From assembly GCF_900091525.1 (NCBI RefSeq), contig NZ_FMCU01000006.1, positions 62,001 to 126,000 on the forward strand: a stretch of 64,000 nucleotides of DNA, given 5' to 3'. The stretch is from Micromonospora matsumotoense (GTDB taxonomy: Bacteria; Actinomycetota; Actinomycetes; Mycobacteriales; Micromonosporaceae). Of this stretch, positions 54,116 to 62,970 are shown piece by piece (positions within the stretch are counted from its first letter, which is position 1; each line of letters opens with the position of its first letter). The translations under genes were made by a program, and so were the position numbers. A model generated the notes under the pieces. It was not told the origin of the DNA. It did not search any database and saw nothing but the letters and a program-made list of their open reading frames with translations.

Positions 54116-56695
54116 GTGACCGTCGCTCACCTCCTCCGTCGCTCCCCGTCCGCACCGGTCATGCTGTCGGTGCTGGTCACGCTCCTGATCGGCGTCAGCC
54201 TGGTCGGTCTCCTCCGGCCGCTGGCGGCCACCACGATGGCCGGCGCCGCCGGTTGCGCCCTGGCCACCGTCCGGCTGTTCCAGTTGACCGCGACGGGCGG
54301 GCGGGAGCGCCAGGCCCGGCACCGGCGTCGGGCCGCCACCCTGCTCAACGTCGCGGTGACGGTGGTCGGGCTGACCGTGGCGGTCCTGCCGGTGGCGCCG
54401 ACGTCCCGACGGGCCGAGGTCGTGGCGACCGGGCTCGGCGCGGCCACGCTGGCCTGTGCGATCGGTCTGCTCCTGCTGCCCGGCCACTCCCGCTTGACGC
54501 CCCGGGCCCGGTGTCGCCGTGGCGTGGACGTGCTCGGTCTCGGCACCGCCCTGCTCTTCGCCGGCTGGGTGCTGGTCCCGCCCGGCCCGGTGCCACCGGT
54601 GGTCCGGGTGGTCACCGTGGTCGGCGCGGGCGGGCTGGCCGGGCTGCTGGTGAGCGCGTTGGCCGACCGTCGTCGACGCCCCGGGGCGGCCCGCTGCCGG
54701 GTCGGGGTGGCGGCCGTCCTGCTCGGGCTGGCCGACCTGGTGGTGCTGCTCGCCTACCGGGCGCCGGAAGCGGCGCTGCTGACCGCGACGCCACTGCTGG
54801 TCGGTGGGGCGCTGCTGACCGCCGCCGGGATGGCCCGGGTCGCGGCGGGCGACCCGGCCGATCCGGTCGGCCCGCCGTCGGCCTGGCCCCGGGTGACCGC
54901 ACCGGCGGTGGTGGCCACCGTGGCGGCGGCCGGCCACCTGGTGTTCGTCGACGGCTTCACCCCGACCGAGGTGCTGCTGGGGCTGGCGGTGATCCCGTCG
55001 TTGGTGGCCCGGGAGTTGATCTCCGCGACCGACAACCGGCGGTGGGCCGGGCGGCTGGCCGCCCGGGAGGCGTACTTCCGGACGCTGGTCTCCGGCGGCC
55101 GTGACCTGATCGTGGTGCTCGACGACGGGTTGCGGGTCCAGTGGCTCTCGGCGGCCGGTGAGCGCTGGTTCGGGTTGTGCCAGGACGAGGTGTGCGGGCT
55201 GCCGCTGGCCGACCTGCTGCACCCGGAGGACGCGCCGGTGGTGCTGGCCCGGCTGGCCGCCCGGCCGGACGACGGCGCTCCGCCGCTGGTGGCCCGGATG
55301 CGCACCGGTGACGGCGGTTGGCGGGAGATCGAGTCGACGGTGAGCGACCAGCGTGCCGTGCCGGAGGTGGCGGCGGCGGTGCTGTACGTACGCGACGTGG
55401 GGGACCGCCGTCGGCTGGAGCGGGAACTGCGTCGGGTCGCGGCCCCCGACCCGCTCACCGGGCTGGCCAACCGGCAGGAGCTGCTCCGGGTGCTCGGCGA
55501 GCGGGGCGGTCCGCCCGGTGCCCTGCTCCTGGTCGACGTGCACGTGCCCGGCCCGACGCAGGACGGTCCCGGCCCGGCGGTGGACGGCGACGCGCTCCTG
55601 GTCACCACCGCCCGTCGGCTGCGCGACGTGGTCGGCCCCCGGGACCTGGTCGCCCGGTTGTCCGGGGAGGAGTTCGCGGTGGTCACCGACGCCGGCTCGG
55701 TGCCGGCGTACGCGTTGGGCGAACGGCTGTTGGCCGCGTTGACCGAACCCTGCCCGGTGCCGACCGGGATGGCCCGGTTGCGGGTTGCCGTGGGCCTGGC
55801 CGAGCTGACCGGAACGGGACCGCAGGACGTGTTGCGCCAGGCCGACCTGGCCCGTCGCCGCGCCGTCCAACTCGGCCGGAACCGGATCGAGTGGTACGAC
55901 GCCTGCCTGGAGGAACAGTTGGTCCGCCGGCTGGACCTGGAACGGGAGCTGCCCGGCGCGGCGGCCCGGGGCGAGCTGGACCTGGTCTACCAGCCGGTGC
56001 TGGCGCTGGCCGATCGACGGCCGGCCGGCATCGAGGCGTTGCTGCGGTGGCGCAGCCCCGTGCTGGGCACGGTGCTGCCGGCCGAGTTGCTGCCGGTCGC
56101 CGAGGATCTCGGCCTGCTGGGCGAGCTGGGGCGGTGGGTGCTGGACCGGGCCTGTCGGCAGCTCGCCGACTGGTCGACCGGGGGTCGGGAGCTGTGGCTG
56201 GCGGTCAACCTCACCCTGGCCGAGTTGTTGGCACCTGATCTGGTGCCCCGGGTGGCGGCGGTGCTGGCCGGGCACGGTGTCCCGGCGGAACGGCTGGTGC
56301 TGGAGATCGCCGAGTCGCGGCTCGGCGCGGATCTGCCGACGGTGGTGGCCCGGCTGACCGGGCTCCGGTCGATGGGGGTGCGTACCGCGTTGGACAGCTT
56401 CCGGGCGGAGCATGCCTCCCTGGCGCAGCTGCGTCGGCTGCCGATCGACCTGCTGAAGGTGCAACCCCGCCCGGTCGGGCCGGACGAGGATGCCCGGCCG
56501 CTGATCGACGTGGTGGTGGGCCTGGGGGAGCGGCTGGGGGTGACCGTGGTGATGGCGGAGCTGGAGTCGGAGCCGGAGGTCGACCGGGCTACGCGGGCCG
56601 GCTGCCGGTACGGCCAGGGCTTCGCACTGGCGCGTCCGGCGACCGCCGAGCGGGTGGAGGCGTACTTCGAGGAGTTCCCGACGACCTCCCGGTGA
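54116..56695 (+). CDS. PAS-GGDEF-EAL protein with degenerate catalytic motifs
   Basis: About 859 residues: eight or so membrane helices (1-300), a PAS domain (about 317-435), a GGDEF domain (443-605) and an EAL domain (615-855). The GGDEF site is SGEEF (about 515) and the FKxxND metal/GTP segment is lost (LLVDVHVPGP). The EAL domain keeps EALLRW (about 639) and the NLT and EIAES acidic positions, but DDFGTGYSSL has become DSFRAEHASL (about 757) and AEGVE is AELES. Both activities are probably lost, so a c-di-GMP or protein-binding role is more likely. The start is uncertain: GTG 54116 with AAGGCGA, or GTG 54089. Confidence 0.88.
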   Translation: MTVAHLLRRSPSAPVMLSVLVTLLIGVSLVGLLRPLAATTMAGAAGCALATVRLFQLTATGGRERQARHRRRAATLLNVAVTVVGLTVAVLPVAPTSRRAEVVATGLGAATLACAIGLLLLPGHSRLTPRARCRRGVDVLGLGTALLFAGWVLVPPGPVPPVVRVVTVVGAGGLAGLLVSALADRRRRPGAARCRVGVAAVLLGLADLVVLLAYRAPEAALLTATPLLVGGALLTAAGMARVAAGDPADPVGPPSAWPRVTAPAVVATVAAAGHLVFVDGFTPTEVLLGLAVIPSLVARELISATDNRRWAGRLAAREAYFRTLVSGGRDLIVVLDDGLRVQWLSAAGERWFGLCQDEVCGLPLADLLHPEDAPVVLARLAARPDDGAPPLVARMRTGDGGWREIESTVSDQRAVPEVAAAVLYVRDVGDRRRLERELRRVAAPDPLTGLANRQELLRVLGERGGPPGALLLVDVHVPGPTQDGPGPAVDGDALLVTTARRLRDVVGPRDLVARLSGEEFAVVTDAGSVPAYALGERLLAALTEPCPVPTGMARLRVAVGLAELTGTGPQDVLRQADLARRRAVQLGRNRIEWYDACLEEQLVRRLDLERELPGAAARGELDLVYQPVLALADRRPAGIEALLRWRSPVLGTVLPAELLPVAEDLGLLGELGRWVLDRACRQLADWSTGGRELWLAVNLTLAELLAPDLVPRVAAVLAGHGVPAERLVLEIAESRLGADLPTVVARLTGLRSMGVRTALDSFRAEHASLAQLRRLPIDLLKVQPRPVGPDEDARPLIDVVVGLGERLGVTVVMAELESEPEVDRATRAGCRYGQGFALARPATAERVEAYFEEFPTTSR

Positions 56696-56717
56696 CCTGC
56701 GCCGGCATGATCGCCGC

Positions 56718-56729
56718 TGAACCGGTTCA
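56718..56729. promoter_or_regulatory. Perfect palindrome TGAACCGGTTCA at the LacI stop codon
   Basis: A 12-bp perfect LacI-type operator (central CG). Its right end is the stop codon of the LacI gene. Three related half-sites CCGGTTMA occur in the LacI/mannosidase promoter region, 1.2-1.4 kb away. Confidence 0.55.
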
Positions 56730-57746
56730 TCTGACCCGGGGCGGTGCGGTGCTGCCGCGCGGGGTCAGGTGCGCCGTCTCGTCCTGGAACCCGCGCACCG
56801 ACTCGCCGGCGATGACGGCGAGCAGTTGGCGGGCCGCGTGCGCGCCGTAGGCGGGAATGTCACGACCGAGCGCGGTCAACGGTGGGTGCACCAGTTGACA
56901 GAGCGGGGAGTCGTCCCAGGCCACGATGGACAGGTCGGCCGGGACGCCGAGGCCCATCTCCTGCGCCACGGCGAGCCCGGCGATCGCCATCACGTCGTTG
57001 TCGTAGATCACCGCGGTCGGGCGTCGGGCGGAGCTGAGCAGTCGTCGGGTGGCGCGCGCACCCTCCTCGCCGGTGTAGTCGGACCACACCGTCGCCGCGT
57101 CGGTCAGGCCGAGCCGGCCGCACACCTCGGCGAAGGCGTCGGTGCGGATCTCGGTGTGCAGCAGCGAGGGCAGCCCGCCGACCCGGGCGATCCGGCGGTG
57201 GCCGAGGGCGACCAGGTATTCCACCGCCTCGGCCAGCGCCGCGGCGTCGTCGGCCCAGACGTGGGCCAGGGTGCCGGTGTGGCCCGGCCCGCCGATCACC
57301 ACGGCGGGCAGTTGCCACTCCTCCAGGGCGGGCACCCGGACGTCGTTCGTCCGCAGGTCGCAGACGAGCACGCCGTCGACCCGCCGTTCGGCCCACCACC
57401 GCCGGTAGACGGCGATCTCCGCCTCCTGGTCGGCGACCACCTGGAGGGTCAGCGCGTACGACCGGGCGGAGAGTTCGGCCTCGACGCCGCTGATCAGCTC
57501 CATGAAGAACGGCTCGATGCCCAGTATCCGGGCCGGTCGGCACAGGGCCAGGCCGACCGCGTCGGCGGTGGCGCCGGAGAGCGCGCGGGCGGCGCTGCTG
57601 GGACTGAAGCCGATCTCGGTGGCGATCGCCAGGATGCGTTGCCGGGTGGCCTCCGAGACACCCGGTTGCCCGTTGAGCGCATACGACACCGCGCCCTTGG
57701 ACACCCCGGCGCGTCGGGCGACGTCGGCGATGGTCGGCCGCTTCAC
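56727..57746 (-). CDS. LacI-family transcriptional regulator
   Basis: A 339-residue repressor. The N-terminal HTH and hinge (residues 1-55) read PTIADVARRAGVSKGAVSYALNG, with SSAARAL in the hinge. The periplasmic-binding-like sugar domain fills the rest (VGLALCRPARI, RRVDGVLVCD, DNDVMAIAG, VPADLSIVAWDDSPL). The GTG start at 57746 has GGAGGAG 8 bases upstream; the longer frame from 57770 includes that SD and is rejected. It is divergent from a GH2 mannosidase, so it is the likely repressor of that gene, with a mannoside or oligosaccharide as inducer by inference. Confidence 0.93.
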   Translation of the reverse strand: MKRPTIADVARRAGVSKGAVSYALNGQPGVSEATRQRILAIATEIGFSPSSAARALSGATADAVGLALCRPARILGIEPFFMELISGVEAELSARSYALTLQVVADQEAEIAVYRRWWAERRVDGVLVCDLRTNDVRVPALEEWQLPAVVIGGPGHTGTLAHVWADDAAALAEAVEYLVALGHRRIARVGGLPSLLHTEIRTDAFAEVCGRLGLTDAATVWSDYTGEEGARATRRLLSSARRPTAVIYDNDVMAIAGLAVAQEMGLGVPADLSIVAWDDSPLCQLVHPPLTALGRDIPAYGAHAARQLLAVIAGESVRGFQDETAHLTPRGSTAPPRVR

Positions 57747-58192
57747 CGGCGTGTCTCCTCCATTTCCCACGGCCTGGGCGGGCCGTCCACGGGGCCGGGG
57801 TCGCCGGCGGTGCCCACGCTACCGGTGTCCGGTCGGGTCGACGCTCCCGGCCGGGGCGGTCATCCGTTACCGCCGACAAGGATTTGCTTGCCCGGTTAAG
57901 CGTACGGGGTGGGATGTGCGCGGGTGCGCCTCAGCAGCAGGTCGAGCGGGGTGAGGAGCGTCCCCGACCGCGCTTTCCCGCGCCGATGATCACGTGCAGA
58001 TTGCCGGGTCGAGACGCTGTTAACCGGTCGTTGACACCGTGAGGGGTGGCCCGTACGGTGACCTCACTTATCCGGTTCAGTCAACGCCTGTCGATGTCAT
58101 GGGCGTCCTCGACGTGTGCGCGGAGGATGAGACGAAACGGTCCTGGACGGCCGGCAGATCGTCCGGGGAATCATGGAAGGCGCGGTGAAGTC
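57747..58192. promoter_or_regulatory. Divergent LacI/mannosidase control region
   Basis: These 446 bases hold LacI-like half-sites at 57892-57899 (CCGGTTAA), 58020-58027 (TTAACCGG) and 58072-58079 (CCGGTTCA), and a near-consensus promoter at 58031-58059. The mannosidase leader is about 127 bases; a 29-codon frame at 58099-58188 lacks an SD and is not called. Confidence 0.55.
58031..58059 (+). promoter_or_regulatory. Near-consensus sigma-70 promoter TTGACA-N17-TACGGT
   Basis: Exact TTGACA (58031-58036), a 17-base spacer and TACGGT (58054-58059). The LacI-like half-sites at 58020-58027 and 58072-58079 flank it, one just above the -35 and one just past the start, which fits repression. Confidence 0.65.
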
Positions 58193-60658
58193 GTGAGTGA
58201 GCTGGCGTTGCGCGAGGGTTGGCAGCTGCGGGCGGTGGCCGGGGCGCAGGTGTCCGGCGCGGTGGCCGGGCGGGCGGTGCCGGCCACGGTGCCGGGCTGC
58301 GTGCACACCGATCTGCTCGCCGCCGGCCTGATCGACGACCCCTACCTCGACGACAACGAGACGGCGCTGGCCTGGATCGGCCGCACCGACTGGGAGTACG
58401 CGACCACGTTCGTGCACCGGCCCGGCGACGACGACCGGGTCGACCTGGTCTGCGCCGGGTTGGACACGGTCGCCACGATCACCCTCAACGGTGTCGAGGT
58501 CGGCCGCACCGCGAACATGCACCGGTCGTACCGGTTCGACGTGCGGTCAGCGCTGCGGCCGGGGGAGAACACCCTCGCCGTCCGGTTCGACTCGGCGTAC
58601 CGCTATGCCGAGGAGCAGCGGGAACGGCTCGGCGACCGGCCGAACGCCTACCCGGAGCCGTTCGCGTTCATCCGCAAGATGGCCTGCAACTTCGGGTGGG
58701 ACTGGGGGCCGACGGTGGTGACCGCCGGGATCTGGCAGGAGATCGGGCTGCACGCCTGGTCCACCGCCCGGCTCGGCACCGTCCGTCCACTGGTGACGGT
58801 CGTCGGCGGCCAGGCGCGGGTCGAGCTGCACGTCGAGGTCGAGCGGGTGGCCGACGTGCCGCTGACCGTCCGCGCCGAGGTCGCCGGGGTGGTCGGGGAG
58901 ACGACCGTTCCGGCCGGGCAGCGCACGGCCGCGCTGACCCTCACCGTCGCCGACCCCGAGCTGTGGTGGCCCCGGGGGTACGGCGCGCAGCCGTTGCACC
59001 CGCTGACGGTGACCCTGTCGACGGCGGAAGGCCGCCCGCTGGACACCTGGTCGCACCGGATCGGGTTCCGCTCGGTACGCCTCGACACCACCCCCGACGC
59101 CCACGGCACCCCGTTCACCCTGCATGTCAACGACGTGCCGGTGCTGGTGCGGGGGGTCAACTGGATCCCCGACGACGCGTTCCCCACCCGGATCACCCGC
59201 GACCGGCTGGCCCGGCGGTTCACCCAGGCCGCCGACGCCCACGTCAACCTGCTCCGGGTCTGGGGCGGTGGCCGCTACGAGTCGGCCGACTTCTACTCCC
59301 TCGCCGACGAGCGGGGTCTGCTGGTGCAGCAGGACTTCCTGTTCGCCTGCGCGGCGTACCCGGAGGAGGAGCCGTTCGGCGCGGAGGTCGAGGCGGAGGC
59401 GCGGGAACAGGTGACCCGGCTGGCCGGCCACCCGTCGCTGGTGCTCTGGACCGGCAACAACGAGAACATCTGGGGTTGGCACGACTGGGGCTGGCAGGAG
59501 CCGTTGGCCGGGCGCAGCTGGGGGCGGGGCTTCTATCTCGACCTGCTGCCCCGGGTGGTCGCCGAGCTGGACCCGACCCGCCCGTACTGGCCGGGTAGCC
59601 CGTGGTCGGGCGTGGAGGCGATCCACCCCAACGACCCGGCGCACGGCACCACGCACATCTGGGACGTGTGGAACACCGACGACTACCCGAAGTACCGCGA
59701 GTACGTCCCCCGGTTCGTCGCCGAGTTCGGCTACCAGGCGCCCCCGGCGTACGCGACGCTGCGCCGGGCGCTGTCCGACGAGCCGCTGGCGCACGACTCG
59801 CCGGGGATGGCCCACCACCAGAAGGCGGCCGACGGGGACGCCAAGCTGCAACGCGGTCTCGACGCGCACCTGCCCGCCCCGGCCGACTTCGACGACTGGC
59901 ACTACCTGACCCAGCTCAACCAGGCACGGGCCATCCAGCTGGGGGTGGAGCACTTCCGGTCGCACCGGGACATCTGCTCCGGCACCATCGTCTGGCAGCT
60001 CAACGACTGCTGGCCGGTCACCTCGTGGTCGGCCGTCGACGGTGACGGCCGGCGCAAACCCCTGTGGTACGCGCTGCGTCGGGCGTACGCCGACCGGCTG
60101 CTGACCGTCCAGCCCCGCGACGGCGGGTTGGCCCTGGTCGCGGTGAACGAGACCGGCACCCCGTGGCGGGCCCCGGTGACGGTGACCCGGACGACGCTGA
60201 CCGGCGAGCCGAGGGCGAAGACGTCGTACCCGCTCGACGTGCCGGCGTACGCGGCGGTGACGGTGCCGCTGCCGGTGGACCTGGCGGTGGCGGAGGAGGG
60301 TCGTCGGGAGCTGGTGGTCGCCGAGGCCGGTGACACCGCCGAGCGGGCGCTGTGGTTCTTCGCCGAGGACCGGGACGCGCAGTGGCCGGCGGCCCGCTTC
60401 GACGCGACGGTGGAGCCGGTCCCCGGCGGGCAGCGGGTCCGGGTCACCGCCCGTACCCTGCTGCGCGACCTGACGCTCTTTCCGGACCGGCTCGACCCGG
60501 CGGCCGAGGTCGACGCGGCGCTGGTCACCCTGCTGCCGGGGGAGTCGGTCACGTTCAGGGTGACCTGCGGTGCGCCGCTGGACCCGGCGGCGCTGACCGC
60601 CCGGCCGGTGCTGCGCTGCGTCAACGACCTGGTCGACGGCGCGGCCCCGGCCTCTTGA
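58193..60658 (+). CDS. Glycoside hydrolase family 2 beta-mannosidase
   Basis: An 821-residue cytoplasmic-looking enzyme (no signal peptide) that should remove terminal beta-mannose. The N-terminal jelly-roll (WEYATTFVHRPGD, LDTVATITLNGVEVGRTANMHRSYRFDV), the Ig-like domain (about 185-285), the catalytic barrel with RVWGGGRYESADFYSLADERG (near 355) and the acid/base Glu in WTGNNENIWG (about 423), the nucleophile Glu in FVAEFGYQAPP (about 510), then DCWPVTSWSAVDGDG and a C-terminal beta part all match mannosidases. GTG 58193 is chosen; an ATG-run frame from 58046 crosses the promoter. It is divergent from its probable LacI repressor. Confidence 0.93.
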   Translation: MSELALREGWQLRAVAGAQVSGAVAGRAVPATVPGCVHTDLLAAGLIDDPYLDDNETALAWIGRTDWEYATTFVHRPGDDDRVDLVCAGLDTVATITLNGVEVGRTANMHRSYRFDVRSALRPGENTLAVRFDSAYRYAEEQRERLGDRPNAYPEPFAFIRKMACNFGWDWGPTVVTAGIWQEIGLHAWSTARLGTVRPLVTVVGGQARVELHVEVERVADVPLTVRAEVAGVVGETTVPAGQRTAALTLTVADPELWWPRGYGAQPLHPLTVTLSTAEGRPLDTWSHRIGFRSVRLDTTPDAHGTPFTLHVNDVPVLVRGVNWIPDDAFPTRITRDRLARRFTQAADAHVNLLRVWGGGRYESADFYSLADERGLLVQQDFLFACAAYPEEEPFGAEVEAEAREQVTRLAGHPSLVLWTGNNENIWGWHDWGWQEPLAGRSWGRGFYLDLLPRVVAELDPTRPYWPGSPWSGVEAIHPNDPAHGTTHIWDVWNTDDYPKYREYVPRFVAEFGYQAPPAYATLRRALSDEPLAHDSPGMAHHQKAADGDAKLQRGLDAHLPAPADFDDWHYLTQLNQARAIQLGVEHFRSHRDICSGTIVWQLNDCWPVTSWSAVDGDGRRKPLWYALRRAYADRLLTVQPRDGGLALVAVNETGTPWRAPVTVTRTTLTGEPRAKTSYPLDVPAYAAVTVPLPVDLAVAEEGRRELVVAEAGDTAERALWFFAEDRDAQWPAARFDATVEPVPGGQRVRVTARTLLRDLTLFPDRLDPAAEVDAALVTLLPGESVTFRVTCGAPLDPAALTARPVLRCVNDLVDGAAPAS

Positions 60659-60740
60659 CACCCCCGATGCGATCAGCGAGGGTCGATGCATTCCGGGTGC
60701 GGCGGCGCGCTCCTCCCCTCGTTTCCGAAGGGCAGCCGTG

Positions 60741-62786
60741 ATGTCGTCTGCGTTCACCCGCCGTCACCTGATCCGCCTCGGCGGGGCCACCCTCGTCGTC
60801 GCCGGCGTCGGTCCCGGCCTGCCCGCCCTGGCCGCCGGCACCGGTCTTGACCTGCCCGCCCTGGCCGCCGGCACCGTCACCGCCGACCTGGTGGTCTACG
60901 GTGCCACCTCGGCCGGCATCGTGGCCGCCGTGCAGACCCGCCGGCTGGGGCGGACCGCCGTGATCGTCGAACCGGGCAGCCACGTCGGCGGGCTCACCAC
61001 CGGTGGGCTCGGCTACACCGACAGCGGCACCAGCGCCGCGATCGGCGGTCTCGCCGGGGAGTTCTACCGCCGGGTGTACGCCAGGTACCAGGGCGTCCCG
61101 GTCACCCCCGACTCGCCGATGCGGCTGGTCTTCGAGCCGCACGTGGCCACCGAGGTCTTCGACGAGTTGCTCGCCGAGCACGGGGTGCCGGTCTACCTGA
61201 ACGCCCGACTGGCCACCGTGCAGCGCAGTGGTGACCGGATCACCGGCCTGGTCACCGACAACGGGCAGCTCTTCACCGGCCCGATGTTCGTCGACGCCAC
61301 CTACGAGGGTGACCTGATGGCCGCCGCCGGGGTGTCGTACACGGTCGGGCGGGAGGCCAACGTCGCGTACGGCGAGACGATCAACGGGGTGCAACTGCGC
61401 GGGGCACACCAGTTCACCCTGCCGGTCGACCCGTACGTGGTGCCGGGCAACCCGGCCAGCGGGCTGCTGCCCGGCATCTCCGCCGGCCCGGTCGCGGCGA
61501 ACGGCACCGGTGACGACCGGATCCAGGCGTACAACTTCCGGATGTGCCTGACCCAGTCCGCCGGCCGGGTCCCGTTCCCCCAGCCGGCCGGCTACGACCC
61601 GGCCGACTACGAACTGCTGCTGCGGTACGTGCAGGCCGGGTACACCGGGCCGTTCTTCACCACGCAGAGCGTCGGTGGTGGGAAGACCGACTCGAACAAC
61701 ACCGGGGCGTTCTCCACCGACTTCATCGGCGCGAACTACGCCTACCCGACGGCGACCCGGGCGCAGCGGGACAGCCTGACCGCCGACCACCGGACGTACC
61801 AGCAGGGGCTGATGTGGTTCCTGGCCAACGACCCCCGGCTGCCGGCGTCGGTCCGGGCGGGGGTCGCCCGCTGGGGCCTGGCGGCCGACGAGTTCACCGC
61901 TACCGGCGGTTGGCCCCCGCAGCTCTACGTCCGCGAGGCCCGCCGGATGGTGTCGGCGTACGTGATGACCGAGCGGGACTGCCGGGGCGCCGTCCGGGCC
62001 ACCGACTCGATCGGGCTGGCCAGCTACACCATGGATTCGCACAACTGCCAGCGGGTGGTGGTGGACGGGCTGGTCAGGAACGAGGGCGACGTGCAGGTCG
62101 GGGTGCCCGGCCCGTACCCGGTCAGCTACCGGGCGATCGTGCCCGGCGCGGCGCAGTGCGCCAACCTCCTCGTCCCGGTCTGCCTGTCGGCCAGCCACAT
62201 CGCCTACGGCTCGATCCGGATGGAACCGGTCTTCATGATCCTCGCCCAGTCCGCGGCGACGGCGGCGATGCTGGCCGTCGACGCCGGGGTGCCGGTGCAG
62301 CAGGTCGACGTCGCCGCCCTCCAGGCCCGGTTGCGCCGGGACGGGCAGCTCCTGAGCTGGCCGCCCACCGCCGACGGCGAGATCGTGGTGGACAACCGGG
62401 CGGCCGGGGTCACCCGGGCCGGGGTCTGGGTGGCCAGCACCGCCATCGGCGGTTACCAGGGGCCGGACTACGAGCACGACGGCAACACCGGCAAGGGCGT
62501 CAACCGGCTGCGCTTCACCCCGTCCCTGCCGACGGGCGGGAGCTGGGCGGTCCAGTTGCGCTGGACGGCCGACCCGAACCGGGCCGGCAACGTCCCGGTC
62601 GACGTGGTGCACGGCGGTGGGGTGACCACCCGGCTGGTCGATCAGCGCACCTCGGGTGGGCAGTGGGTGTCGTTGGGGACCTACCAGTTCCCGGCGGGTA
62701 CGGCCGGCAGCGTGCTGATCCGTACCGACGGCACCGACGGGTACGTGGTCGCCGACGCGGTCCGCTTCCTGCCCGCCGTCGCCTGA
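60741..62786 (+). CDS. Secreted FAD-dependent oxidoreductase with C-terminal golvesin-like domain
   Basis: A 681-residue exported flavoprotein. A Tat-type signal (TRRHLIRLGGATLVVAGVG) is followed by the duplicated LPALAAGT segment. The FAD-binding start is VVYGATSAGIVAAVQTRRLG (near 54), with VEPGSHVGGLTTGGLGYTDSG (near 77), and further GidA-like FAD parts to about residue 530. The last ~130 residues form a beta-sandwich of the golvesin/xanthan-lyase type (WAVQLRWTADPN, GQWVSLGTYQFPAG, SVLIRTDGTDGYVVADAVRF). ATG 60741 has AAGGG 8 bases upstream. It follows the mannosidase by 82 bases, suggesting shared control, perhaps polysaccharide use. The oxidised substrate is unknown. Confidence 0.88.
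   Translation: MSSAFTRRHLIRLGGATLVVAGVGPGLPALAAGTGLDLPALAAGTVTADLVVYGATSAGIVAAVQTRRLGRTAVIVEPGSHVGGLTTGGLGYTDSGTSAAIGGLAGEFYRRVYARYQGVPVTPDSPMRLVFEPHVATEVFDELLAEHGVPVYLNARLATVQRSGDRITGLVTDNGQLFTGPMFVDATYEGDLMAAAGVSYTVGREANVAYGETINGVQLRGAHQFTLPVDPYVVPGNPASGLLPGISAGPVAANGTGDDRIQAYNFRMCLTQSAGRVPFPQPAGYDPADYELLLRYVQAGYTGPFFTTQSVGGGKTDSNNTGAFSTDFIGANYAYPTATRAQRDSLTADHRTYQQGLMWFLANDPRLPASVRAGVARWGLAADEFTATGGWPPQLYVREARRMVSAYVMTERDCRGAVRATDSIGLASYTMDSHNCQRVVVDGLVRNEGDVQVGVPGPYPVSYRAIVPGAAQCANLLVPVCLSASHIAYGSIRMEPVFMILAQSAATAAMLAVDAGVPVQQVDVAALQARLRRDGQLLSWPPTADGEIVVDNRAAGVTRAGVWVASTAIGGYQGPDYEHDGNTGKGVNRLRFTPSLPTGGSWAVQLRWTADPNRAGNVPVDVVHGGGVTTRLVDQRTSGGQWVSLGTYQFPAGTAGSVLIRTDGTDGYVVADAVRFLPAVA
60818..60876. 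repeat. 26-bp direct repeat, 33-base period, in the signal region
   Basis: 60818-60843 and 60851-60876 are identical and in frame. They encode LPALAAGT twice, duplicating the likely signal-peptidase site. Confidence 0.85.
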
Positions 62787-62889
62787 GCCGGGGCGCGGTC
62801 CTCGGCAGCCCGGAAGCGGTGTTGCGGCGGTGCTGTGGCGTCGAGTACGTTTTTCCGGCACGCCGTCGAGCCGGAAGGAGGTCAGAACA

Positions 62890-62940
62890 ATGTCCGATGT
62901 TCTGCGCCCCCTCCGCGTTCCGGCGTCCACGCGGAGCTGA
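62890..62940 (+). CDS. Candidate 16-residue leader peptide before the GNAT gene
   Basis: This reads MSDVLRPLRVPASTRS. It has the best SD seen in the window, AAGGAGGT, 7 bases before its ATG. The TGA stop abuts a hairpin that covers the SD of the next gene. The arrangement suits translational attenuation or coupling. Translation is unproven. Confidence 0.5.
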   Translation: MSDVLRPLRVPASTRS

Positions 62941-62960
62941 CCGGGGCGTTCGCCTTCCGG
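62941..62960 (+). promoter_or_regulatory. SD-occluding hairpin of the GNAT gene
   Basis: CCGG-GGC (62941-62947), loop GTTC, then GCC-TT-CCGG (62952-62960) forms a 7-bp stem with a 2-base bulge. Its last bases are the first half of the GNAT SD (GGAGG, 62959-62963). Confidence 0.5.
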
Positions 62961-62970
62961 AGGATTCCCC

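Noticed and set aside
58099..58188. 29-codon upstream frame in the mannosidase leader
   Set aside because: It lacks an SD and a promoter-adjacent start, and its composition is not telling.
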